This document shows positions 53,711 to 63,600 of a stretch of 64,000 nt of DNA, one piece after another. Numbering within the stretch: the first letter of the stretch is position 1; every line of letters begins with the position of its first letter. This DNA comes from MFD02979-c5 sp963705385 (GTDB lineage: Bacteria > Bacteroidota > Bacteroidia > Cytophagales > Amoebophilaceae). Both the position numbers and the translations under genes were made by a program. The notes below the pieces were generated by a model. That model saw nothing but the letters and a program-made list of their open reading frames with translations, did no database searches and was not told the origin of the DNA. Location of the stretch: contig OY970075.1 of assembly GCA_963705385.1 (NCBI GenBank), positions 620,001 to 684,000 of the forward strand, written 5' to 3'.

Positions 53711-54565
53711 ATGAACTATGCTAGGGCTATTGTATGGTTTGTACTGAGCTTGATAGCCAGTTGTGGCAATGACGCCATTATGAAGTATGTAGGCACTAAC
53801 ATAAGTCCCTGGCAAGTGGCCTTCTTTCGATGCTTGTTCGGTACAGTGACCTTACTACCTGTAATGCTTTATTATGGTAAAGCATCCTTTAAAACACAAC
53901 GCCCGTTGCTGCACGTTGTACGAGGTGGGTTATTGTCTGCAGCTATTGGGCTATGGAGCCACGGCATCCAGGCAGAGCCTATCACCATCGCTACGATTAT
54001 GAGCTTTACTGTGCCTATTTTTACGCTCATGCTAGCTCCCATCTTGCTCAAGGAGCGTGTTACCAGGGCCATGTGGCTGGTTACTTGGGTAGGCTTTGCA
54101 GGAATCGTATTGGTATTGCAGCCCGAAGACTGGTCTTTTCATACTTCCTCCCTACTTTTTGTGTTAGCTACTATACTGTTTGCCATACTAGACATTATCA
54201 ATAAAAAGTATGTTACCCAAGAACCCATGTTATGTATGCTTTTCTACTCCACACTTATTGCTACTGTAGTGATGGCTTTTCCAGCCCTTTGTGTGGGGGC
54301 TCTGCCTACAACAAGGCATACACTAGGGTGGCTCCTGGCACTGGGTATCGGAAGTAATGCGATTTTGTACTTTTTGCTTAAGGCTTTTGCCTTGGCCAAT
54401 GCTTCGTCACTTGCCCCTTTTCGTTACCTAGAACTGCTGATTTCCATGGGAGTAGGGTATGTGTTTTTCCAAGAGTTGCCTAGTATCCGCAGCTACCTAG
54501 GTGCTGCTGTTATCGCTCCGTGTGCCCTGTTTCTTGTGTATCACCAGGGCCGAAAAACTAAGTGA
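53711..54565 (+). CDS. EamA/DMT-family transporter
   Basis: A 284-residue inner-membrane transporter with about ten hydrophobic segments in two EamA halves. The first half ends in PIFTLMLAPILLKERVTRAM and the second in the LAPFRYLELLISMGVGYVFF region, both with the conserved Pro/Glu positions. The family moves diverse metabolites. Relatives in rickettsial intracellular bacteria import S-adenosylmethionine, and the overall look is similar; this substrate is only a suggestion. It is third in the gyrA-TPR-eamA run with an 8-base gap. A second, decayed EamA gene lies at 14203-15075. The protein shows no lesions. Confidence 0.85.
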   Translation: MNYARAIVWFVLSLIASCGNDAIMKYVGTNISPWQVAFFRCLFGTVTLLPVMLYYGKASFKTQRPLLHVVRGGLLSAAIGLWSHGIQAEPITIATIMSFTVPIFTLMLAPILLKERVTRAMWLVTWVGFAGIVLVLQPEDWSFHTSSLLFVLATILFAILDIINKKYVTQEPMLCMLFYSTLIATVVMAFPALCVGALPTTRHTLGWLLALGIGSNAILYFLLKAFALANASSLAPFRYLELLISMGVGYVFFQELPSIRSYLGAAVIAPCALFLVYHQGRKTK

Positions 54566-54644
54566 AGCTATTGAAAAACTCAAAAAGTATACCTTTTTCA
54601 GGTTATGAAGAGAGAAACAGCCCTTTTTGCGATGGTCCCGAAAC

Positions 54645-55553
54645 TCATGGGGTAGAAAAAGAAGCTAAGGAGGCATAAAATTGCTCATTGGTGACGGCTA
54701 AATTGTGCAAAATATTTTGTGCAGCAGCGACTGTAAGTGGATGCATGGCTTTGTCACAAGGTATGCTTCCCTGAGGTGTAATTAAGTGAATCTGTGCTCC
54801 CTCTTGTCGATACGGATGTGTTCGATAAGGTACTTTTTTCACGTCTTTCCTGTGTTTTTTGCCAATAGTGTTGGTCAGCTCATCCTCTTCACAATAAATC
54901 AGGGTACCTCCTTTGGGCGAAGCATCTGCCAGCATACCCAATTGCTCGACATAGCTGCTTAAAGTAGGGTAGGTATCATCAACTTGCCAACCAACTCCGC
55001 TTATGAGCGCAATATTGTGTTGATAGCATAGCGATTGTGGCTGCGTGTCAACAGGTGAGGAAGGAAATTCATCGCTTTCCAATATGATAATAGGGGCATC
55101 GCTCAGTCGTACACTTGTTTCCAAAGCAGCTGCATCTACAACATAGTCAAAGGCCTTTTGAAGGCACTCCAAAACATGTATCACCAAAACGCAGATCATG
55201 GTTTTATCCGCTGCTCCTGTAATTACAATGCGCTGTTTGTCTTGTGCATACGCGTAGATGTATGCAGGGTAAGAACAAATGGACAGGCCAAGCCGTTGCG
55301 CTTCTTGTAGCTCTGGGTTGTCTAGGTGGATTTGTCTGCCTACGATTACTTGGTCTATGCTTGGGGTAAGCTTTGCTGGATACCAGCCCTGGTGTTTGGA
55401 CATCAGGGATGCACTTTCTAAGCTGTACAAAACAAGCTCAGAAAAATTTACATCGCTGCCTGTTACCATATGTCCTTGCTGATGTAAGGTAGCTGCCAGG
55501 TCGCCCATGGTGCGTTCTCCAATGCCAATGAAATGTACTCTCATCTTGTTCAT
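54645..55553 (-). CDS. Degenerate Mpl/MurC-like protein, C-terminally truncated
   Basis: A 302-residue protein resembling the N-terminal two thirds of the Bacteroidota Mpl-like 'peptidoglycan synthetase' (Mur ligase fold, ~450 residues normally). The Rossmann start is VHFIGIGERTMGDLA, followed by GSDVNFSE and DNPELQEAQRLGLSICSYPA. In the ATP site the normal G-x-HGKTT loop reads ITGAADKTMI: the Lys is kept but the flanking His-Gly is lost. Acidic landmark ILESDEFPSSPVDTQPQ and GGTLIYCEEDE remain. It ends SLASFSTP, where the third (ligase C-terminal) domain should begin. It is probably inactive as a ligase, yet still an open frame. An ATG at 55544 is an alternative start. Confidence 0.75.
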   Translation of the reverse strand: MNKMRVHFIGIGERTMGDLAATLHQQGHMVTGSDVNFSELVLYSLESASLMSKHQGWYPAKLTPSIDQVIVGRQIHLDNPELQEAQRLGLSICSYPAYIYAYAQDKQRIVITGAADKTMICVLVIHVLECLQKAFDYVVDAAALETSVRLSDAPIIILESDEFPSSPVDTQPQSLCYQHNIALISGVGWQVDDTYPTLSSYVEQLGMLADASPKGGTLIYCEEDELTNTIGKKHRKDVKKVPYRTHPYRQEGAQIHLITPQGSIPCDKAMHPLTVAAAQNILHNLAVTNEQFYASLASFSTP

Positions 55554-55729
55554 TCATTAAATTAGTAATAACTACTTTTTTGCTGATTACTAAGACACAA
55601 AACTAACAATGTACAAGAGAAAACCTTACTTAGCCAGAATAAGCTAATAAGTAATGAAGCAGGAGCGCCTTGAAATCTTGTTCATAAAATGTGGAAAGAA
55701 GTAACCCCAGAAGGAGTAAATTTGTGAAC

Positions 55730-57223
55730 ATGAAAACAAAAAACCTGCTCCCCAACCAAGCTGCTTCTTCTCTTGAAAAGGCTCAATCCCTCTTTGTAGC
55801 AGAGAAACAGGCCAGGCTTACCCCTCAGGCTCTAGACCTAGAAGAAAGTGTACTTGGGGCCCTTATGTTAGAAAAAGATGCGCTCACCTCTGTTATAGAA
55901 ATCCTTAAGCCAGAGAGCTTTTACAAACAAGCCCACCAAGAGATCTATCAGGCCATTGTTCAGCTCTTCAATGATGCTGAGCCTGTCGACATCCGCACGG
56001 TAGTGAACCAACTCCGCAAAAACGGCAAGCTAGACTTTGTAGGAGGAGCTTATTACGTCACTTCCCTGACTACGCGGGTTAATTCTGCTGCCAACATTGA
56101 ATTTCACGCCAGGCTCATCTTAGAATATGCCATTAAACGAGAGCTCATTGCTATTGCCACAGCAGTGCAGAAAAATGCCTATGAGGATACTACAGACATC
56201 TTTGCCCTGCTAGACCACACCGAGCAATCCCTTTTTGAGATCACAGATGCGAACATTCGCAAGAACTACAGCAACATGCGCTCTTTGCTAGGAGAAGCCT
56301 TTAAGGACCTAGAGGCCAGGAGGAAACACAAAGACGGCCTAACAGGCATTCCTAGTGGCTTTACTGCTTTAGATAGGCTAACCTCAGGCTGGCAAAAAGC
56401 AGATCTCATCATTATAGCTGCCAGGCCAGGCATGGGTAAAACCGCTTTTATGCTCTCTGCTCTGCGGAATGCTGCTATTGACCACGACTACCCAGTAGCA
56501 ATCTTCTCTTTAGAAATGTCCTCCTTACAGCTTGTCAACAGATTGATCTCAGCAGAAGCAGAGTTAGAAAATGAAAAGCTAAAAAGAGGCAACCTGGTTG
56601 AGTTTGAATGGGAGCAAGTGATCCATAAAACTTCCAAGCTCTCACAGGCTCCTATCTACATTGACGACACCCCTGCCTTATCCATTTTTGAGCTACGTGC
56701 CAAATGCCGCAGGCTCAAAGCCAAACACGATGTTCAGCTTATAGTGATTGACTACTTGCAGCTGATGTCTGGAGAAGCCATCAAGGGTGCTGGCAACCGT
56801 GAACAAGAAATTGCCTCTATCTCCCGTTCGCTCAAAAGCATTGCCAAAGAATTGAATGTACCCATCATCGCCCTTTCTCAGCTGAGTCGAGCTGTAGAAA
56901 CCAGAGGAGGAAACAAAAGGCCGCAGCTCTCAGACCTGCGCGAGTCAGGCTCTATAGAGCAAGATGCAGACATGGTACTGTTCCTCTACCGCCCTGAATA
57001 CTATGGTATGAGCGAAGATGACCAAGGCAATCCTACCCAAGGCATGGCCGAAGTAGTCATAGCCAAACACCGCAATGGCTCCTTAGACAGCGCACTCCTA
57101 AAGTTTGTAGGCAAGTACACCAAATTTACTGACTACGAAACATACGCCACCGCTGATGCTGCACACAACGCTTTTGAGACCATTACCCAACCGAGCAAAG
57201 CCAATACAAGCAATGCTAATTGA
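55730..57223 (+). CDS. dnaB: Replicative DNA helicase DnaB
   Basis: The hexameric 5'-3' helicase at the replication fork. From ATG 55730 it has 497 residues. The N-terminal DnaB domain (~35-135) starts RLTPQALDLEESVLGALMLE and interacts with primase. The RecA-like motor has Walker A ARPGMGKTAF with Lys237, Walker B LIVIDYLQLM, and the DnaB-specific ALSQLSRAVETR, LSDLRESGSIEQDAD and LFLYRPEYY. A GTG at 55691 would extend the N-terminus by 13 basic residues; ATG is preferred since it begins just ahead of the low-complexity lead. All key residues are intact. The gene is not adjacent to other replication genes here. Confidence 0.95.
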   Translation: MKTKNLLPNQAASSLEKAQSLFVAEKQARLTPQALDLEESVLGALMLEKDALTSVIEILKPESFYKQAHQEIYQAIVQLFNDAEPVDIRTVVNQLRKNGKLDFVGGAYYVTSLTTRVNSAANIEFHARLILEYAIKRELIAIATAVQKNAYEDTTDIFALLDHTEQSLFEITDANIRKNYSNMRSLLGEAFKDLEARRKHKDGLTGIPSGFTALDRLTSGWQKADLIIIAARPGMGKTAFMLSALRNAAIDHDYPVAIFSLEMSSLQLVNRLISAEAELENEKLKRGNLVEFEWEQVIHKTSKLSQAPIYIDDTPALSIFELRAKCRRLKAKHDVQLIVIDYLQLMSGEAIKGAGNREQEIASISRSLKSIAKELNVPIIALSQLSRAVETRGGNKRPQLSDLRESGSIEQDADMVLFLYRPEYYGMSEDDQGNPTQGMAEVVIAKHRNGSLDSALLKFVGKYTKFTDYETYATADAAHNAFETITQPSKANTSNAN

Positions 57224-57628
57224 ATAGGAGCGGTTCCTAACCCGTAATTGCTGACTTTGAGCAAAGCATTTTCCCTTCCTTGGCTAGATATTGTTGTCAA
57301 TGAATAAAACCGAGCAGAAGGGCAGCAAATTTGATTACCGAGAGCGGGGAGATAGACCGATTCCCTATACCATGCTTTCACTAGAAGGGATATGGTGGAT
57401 GATGTACAAAAAGCGCTAGATGAAATCTTTGATTAATACCCGGCATACCTGGAACACTTTTTTGGGGACAGTAAGTACAGGAGGGTTGAGGAGGACTTTA
57501 TAAAAACTTATCCCTGGTTGTTTGCAAAAAATAAAAACAGTATTGACATTTATTTTATTTCAATAAGGTACTAATTTAATTGGTAATACGTCAAGCTGAT
57601 ATCTATTTTATTTCCTAACCCCATCACA
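57224..57628. other. Intergenic stretch with a possible gene remnant
   Basis: The plus strand at 57392-57574 is open from ATG except for one TAA (57434-57436): MVDDVQKALDEIFD, stop, YPAYLEHFFGDSKYRRVEED, then TYPWLFAKNKNSIDIYFISI. It looks protein-like but was not assigned. The last ~55 bases are AT-rich and precede the giant lipoprotein gene; no clear promoter box was found. Confidence 0.35.
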
Positions 57629-60600
57629 ATGTACAATCCATTTCAAAAATTCATAGCTATTATTTTACTTTTGAGCATGGCCTTACAGAGCTGCACTTCG
57701 AACCTTAAGCTCGATACTGGTGCAGCAGCAAGCCAGCCACAGGCCAGTAAAAAGTCCCTCAGGCGCCTCGTAGGAAAGGAGCAGCACCCACAAGACAAGC
57801 CCATGTCCATCAGTGCTTCCACGGAGAAGGCTCCAGCATCCCCTGCTGCTGCTCAGGTTGCTCCTACCGCCTCCCTTTTCACAGACCTGTCCCCCAGTAG
57901 TTCCTCTCATCACACAGCAGTTCTACTCTCCCCAAGGACTATTCTCCACAACCAAAGGCTTTCCCAAGGCACAGCCATCCCCCAGCCCCTAAAAGACTGT
58001 CCAAAAGCCCAGGCTATGCGCAGCGTTCAGCCAATACGAAGGCCGAGCGCCCCTTTAGCCAAGGCTGAGGTAGCATGCGCTGCGCCAGCGCAGCACTTGA
58101 CCGCCTCAGGAGGGCAATCCATAAGGTTGTCTCCAAGAGAGGGGCATTGGCAAGCGCAAGTAACCGAGCGCATAGGCCATGCGCAGCGTCAAGTGGTGCT
58201 GCCTGTTGTCTGTGCGCCTGACTGCCAGGTAGCAGCGCTCCTGCGCTATGAAGCAGGCCGGGTAGCGCAACTGTTGCATGTAGCCAAGCAAGGATTGGAT
58301 GAATTTGTCTATTTAGGTAGGCAGGGATTGCTGGGTGGCATGATGCAAGGAAAGGAAGCATTTCCCCAAGAACAGCGCGTTCCTCGAGGCTCCTTGCCGA
58401 AGTTGGGGCCATTGGAGCACCAAGGACCCACTGCATTGGAGCTTGCCCAAAAAGAAGGAACAGCGCTGAAGAAGGTAATAAAAGAGCAGTATGGTTTACT
58501 GCTCTCTCAAGATAAGGAGAGGGCTGATCCGCAGCTAGTGGGTGACTTGCTTGCTAATTTGGAGCAATTATTGGGTTTAGAGGCGCTATGGACGCTAGAA
58601 GAAAGCGAGGATAGCGCTCAGGAGTACCTCGTGAGGCTCAGGAACGATGAGGGGCTGCCTCTATACGGAACCGAAGTAAGAGAAAGGGTTATGGTACTGC
58701 TAGAGCGCGCCTATGCGCAAGCGCTCAAAGGAGCAGTATCTACTAGCCTGCTGAAGGGGCTGTCCAATCTATCCCATGAGGAGCAAGAGAGGCTAGCAGC
58801 AGCGTTAGGCCAGCTGGCAGCATTCCATCAAGAGCAGGGAAGCCAAACAGGAGATTTATCCCTTTACACTGATGCAGCCATACTCTATCAACATATGCTG
58901 CAGGTATGTGAAGGAGAGGGAGAGGAGATATACAAGGGCTTAGCCGAGATGAAGGAGTCAATGATAGCCAGGTGTAGGCAAGAGAGCAATGTAGCTAGCA
59001 GAAGAGTAAGTCCGGAAGAGCTCCGAGCCGAGATAGCAAGAGATAAGAAAGAACTGCAAACTTTAAGAGAGGAAGCTAAGAGAAGAGTAGCTGAGTTAGA
59101 AGGAACAGAAATAAATAATGAGACATTTTATATTGAGGAGAGCAAGGCCCTGTTTGCTAAGATAGCACAGAAGGTTGGGGCATTTTTAGGCAGCCTCTAC
59201 CAAGAGAGCGAGGATGCGTTAGGGGCAGCGCCGTGCAAATACACGGTAATGGGTCTAGGATCGATGGCCTTACAGCAAATGACTCCTTACTCAGACCTCG
59301 AATTTGCCATCCTGATGGAGGACAACGAGAGCCAAGAGGTGTTAGAAGAGCATCGAGCATACTTCAGGGAGCTGAGCCACCTGGTACACTTGCGGGTGAT
59401 CAACTTAGGCGAGACAGTCTTGCCCCAGGATCAATACAAGGCTCAACATAAACTCCGAATCAGTTTGGATCATCTAGGCAAAAGAGGGATCAATTTTGAT
59501 TTAGGCGGCAAGACCCCTTTAGGTAGAAAAGATAAGCCATACTTAAAAAAGCCCTATGAATTAATACAGCCAGTAGCAGGAATGATGTGTTACTTGAAGA
59601 ATGAAGGACACAAAATGGAGCACATGGACAAGCTGCTGCCCTTTATTCTAGAGCGTACGTGTTATGTACATGGAGATCCAGGGCTTCATGCAGCTTATGT
59701 AGCGCAAAAAAGCGCGTTCTTTGCAAAAACTCAAACTGAGCAAGGGGTTCCTGTGTACCAAGCAAGAGCATTGCAGAAGTTACTAGAGGGAGTAGTAGAG
59801 ATGAATTACAATAAGCCAGACCCAGGCATAGCCAAGCCTAGTCATCAAGGAGACTTAGCAGACTTTGAACCCAAATTTGCGGACGGAGACGCAGGGCGGT
59901 TGTATGATGTAAAGCAAGAGATCTATCGGTTGCCAGATAGGCTACTCTATAGACTAGCAATGTACTACGGGTTACTTCCCGAGAGTGGCTGGGACGCAGT
60001 AGCGCAATTGTCTAAAAGGGGTATCATCACCAGAGAAGCAGTTCAGCATTTGGGCTATGCGGTAAGCTTTGCTACGATGCTGCGCTTAAAGACGTATTTA
60101 CACCAGGGCCAGCAAGGAGAAAGTATGACAGTGCTAGGTGGCATGAGCCAAGAGGCAGCACAGCAGTTTTTTGTGCTCTCCCAAGAAGCCTTACAAGAAG
60201 GGGGGAGCTTGTTTCAATACTACTACACGGCCCTGCCCTTGCACAAAAAAATGGAAGCGTTTTTCAAGGGGAGGGAAGGAGATTTTCCCCCCATTCAAGA
60301 AGAAAATTTCTTTCAAGAAGAGTCCTTTTACGATGACAGTTATAGTGTTAGGGGAGATATACACCGGCGCGTAATGCAGCATGCAGCAGCGAAAAGGTGC
60401 TATAAGAAAGTCCTGGAGATGAGACAGGCTCTTTATCCTTTTAACCACCCTGATGTAGCAGATTCCCTGAATAACGTGGGCCTAGCCTACGATACGCTAG
60501 GGGAAGCCAAGAAAGGGCTAGGGTATCAAGAGCAAGCCCTGGAGATGTATAGGGCCTTTTATCCTGGTAATCACCCCTCTGTAGCAGCTTCCCTAAATAA

Positions 60601-63600
60601 TGTGGGTAGTGCCTACGAGACGCTAGGGGAAGCCAAGAAAGGGCTAGGGTATCAAGAGCAAGCCCTGGAGATGATACAGGCTCTTTATCCCGGTAACCAT
60701 CCTGATGTAGCGGGTTCCCTGAATAACGTGGGTATGGCCTACCAGACGCTAGGGGAATCCAGCAAAGGGTTAGGGTATCAAGAGCAAGCCCTCCAGATGT
60801 ATAGGGCTCTTTATCCTGGTAAGCACCCTGCTGTAGCAAATTCCCTGAATAACGTGGGTAATGTCTACGAGGGGCTAGGGGAATCCAGCAAAGGGCTATG
60901 GTATCAGGAGCAAGCCCTGGAGATGATACAGGCTCTTTATCCTGGTAACCACCCTGCTGTAGCAAATTCCCTGAATAACGTGGGAGTTACCTACGAGGGG
61001 CTAGGGGAATCCAGCAAAGGGCTATGGTATCAGGAGCAAGCCCTGGAAATTATGCAGGCTCTTTATCCCGGTAAGCACCCTGCTGTAGCGAATTCCCTGA
61101 ATAGCGTGGGTAGTGCCTACGCGAAGCTAGGGGAATCCAGCAAAGGGCTAGGGTATTTGGAGCAAGCCCTGGAGATGAAACAAGCTCTTTATCCTGGTAA
61201 CCACCCTGCTGTAGCGAATTCCCTGAATAGCGTGGGTATAGCCTACGAGGAGCTAGGGGAAGCCAGCAAAGGGCTAGGGTATTTGGAGCAAGCCCTGGAG
61301 ATGAGACAAGCTCTTTATCCTGGTAACCACCCTGCTGTAGCAGATTCCCTGAATAACGTGGGTCTAGCCTACCATACGCTAGGGGAATCTAGCAAAGGGC
61401 TAGGGTATTATGAGCAAGCCCTGGAGATGAGACAAGCTCTTTATCCCGGTAAGCACCCTGATGTAGCGAATTCCCTGAATAGCGTGGGTATAGCCTACGA
61501 GAGGCTAGGGGAATCCAGCAAAGGGCTATGGTATAAAGAGCAAGCCCTGGAGATGTGTAGGGCTCTTTATCCCGGTAAGCACCCTGACGTAGCTATGTCC
61601 CTGAATAACGTGGGTAGTGCCTACCATACGCTAGGGGAATCCAGCAAAGGGCTATGGTATAAAGAGCAAGCCCTGGAGATGAGACAAGCTCTTTATCCTG
61701 GTAACCACCCTGCTGTAGCGAGTTCCCTGAATAACGTGGGTCTAGCCTACGAGACGCTAGGGGAAGCCAAGAAAGGGCTAGGGTATTATGAGCAAGCCCT
61801 GGAGATGAGACAAGCTCTTTATCCTGGTAACCACCCTGATGTAGCAGATTCCCTGAATAACGTGGGCCTAGCCTACGAGACGCTAGGGGAAGCCAAGAAA
61901 GGGCTAGGGTATCAAGAGCAAGCCCTGGAGATGAGACAGGCTCTTTATCCCTTTAACCACCCTGATGTAGCAGATTCCCTGAATAACGTGGGTCTAGCCT
62001 ACGAGACGCTAGGGGAAGCCAGCAAAGGGCTAGGGTATTTGGAGCAAGCCCTCCAGATGAGACAGGCTCTTTATCCTAGTAAGCACCCTGATGTAGCGAA
62101 TTCCCTGAATAGCGTGGGTATAGCCTACGAGAGGCTAGGGGAATCCAGCAAAGGGCTATGGTATTTTGAGCAAGCTCTGGAGATGAGACAGGCTCTTTAT
62201 CCCGGTAAACACCCCTCTGTAGTAACTTCCCTGAATAACGTGGGTCTAGCCTACGATACACTAGGGAAAGCAAGAAAAGGGCTAGGGTATAAAGAGCAAG
62301 CCCTGGAGATGATACAGGCCCTTTATCCTGGTAACCATCCTGATGTAGCTATGTCCCTGCATAACGTGGGTACAGTCTACAATAGGCTAGGGGAAGTCAG
62401 CAAAGGGCTAGGGTATTTTCAGCAAGCCCTGGAGATAAGACAGGCTCTTTATCCTGGTAACCACCCTGATGTAGCAAATTCCCTGAATAACGTGGGTATT
62501 GCCTACGAGAGGCTAGGGGAAGTAAGAAAAGGATTAGGGTATCAGGGGCAAGCCTTGGAGATGATACAGGCTCTTTATCCTGGTAACCACCCTGGTGTAG
62601 CTAAGTCCCTGAATAAGGTGGGTCTAGCCTACCATGCCCTAGGGGAAGCCAGCAAAGGGCTAGGGTATTTTCAGCAAGCCTTGGAGATGAGACAGGCCCT
62701 TTATCCCGGTAACCACCCTGATGTAGCTACGTCCCTGGATAACGTGGGTATAGCCTACGAGAGGCTAGGGGAAGTCAGCAAAGGGCTAGGGTATTTGGAG
62801 CAAGCCCTGGAGATGAGACAGGCCCTTTATCCCGGTAACCACCCTGATGTAGCCAATTCCCTGAATAACGTGGGTGCAGTCTACGAGAGGCTAGGGGAAG
62901 TCAGCAAAGGGCTAGGGTATCAAGAGCAAGCCCTGGAGATGAGACAGGCCCTTTATCCCGGTAACCACCCTGATGTAGCAGCTTCCCTGAATAACGTGGG
63001 TATTGCCTACGAGAGGCTAGGGGAGTATGGAAAAGCCAAGCAGCACTATCAGGAAGGGCTAAGAATTAGCAACAAGCTTCCTGATGAATCACATTCCTAC
63101 ATTCACAGATTCACTCAAAAGTTGGATGGACTTGTAGTGAATCAATGCTATGCAGCAGCAAACAAAGCCTATGCGCAGCATAATGTAGCAGAAGTGATAC
63201 GTCATTATGAAGAAGCCCTTAAGATGCTAGCTGCAGCAAGTAGGGATACCAAGACAAGCATCTGTCACAACCTAGGGTGTATGTATCACGTAGCAGCGCT
63301 GAGCGCTACTGAAGGAGCAGTGAGGGAAACATGCCTTAATAAGGCAACCGCTGCTTTTGAACAGGCACTAGCATGGAGGAGCGATATAGTAAAAGCAGGT
63401 TTATGCACAGAGTATAGCAATTTCTTGCTCGCTACAGGACAGATAGCTCAAGCCTACCCTTACCTCCTACAAGCCATTGACAGTGGGGATACGCAGAGCA
63501 AGCTAGGCTATGGTTTGATAGAGCAAGGAATAGTATCGCCGCTGTTACAAACGCACATTGATCGAGAGGGGGAAGTAGTGGTACGAGGTATAGACTATGC

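Noticed and set aside
58014..58436. 140-codon minus-strand open frame inside the giant lipoprotein gene
   Set aside because: Antisense of an Ala-rich region, no start context or recognisable motif.
60441..60965. Long open frame on the minus strand opposite the giant TPR gene
   Set aside because: It is a by-product of the 126-bp periodic sequence; its peptide merely repeats antisense text of the TPR units.
60419..63064. Direct repeats considered as a CRISPR or satellite array
   Set aside because: Units are in frame, 126 bp long without unique spacers, and encode TPRs within one open gene.
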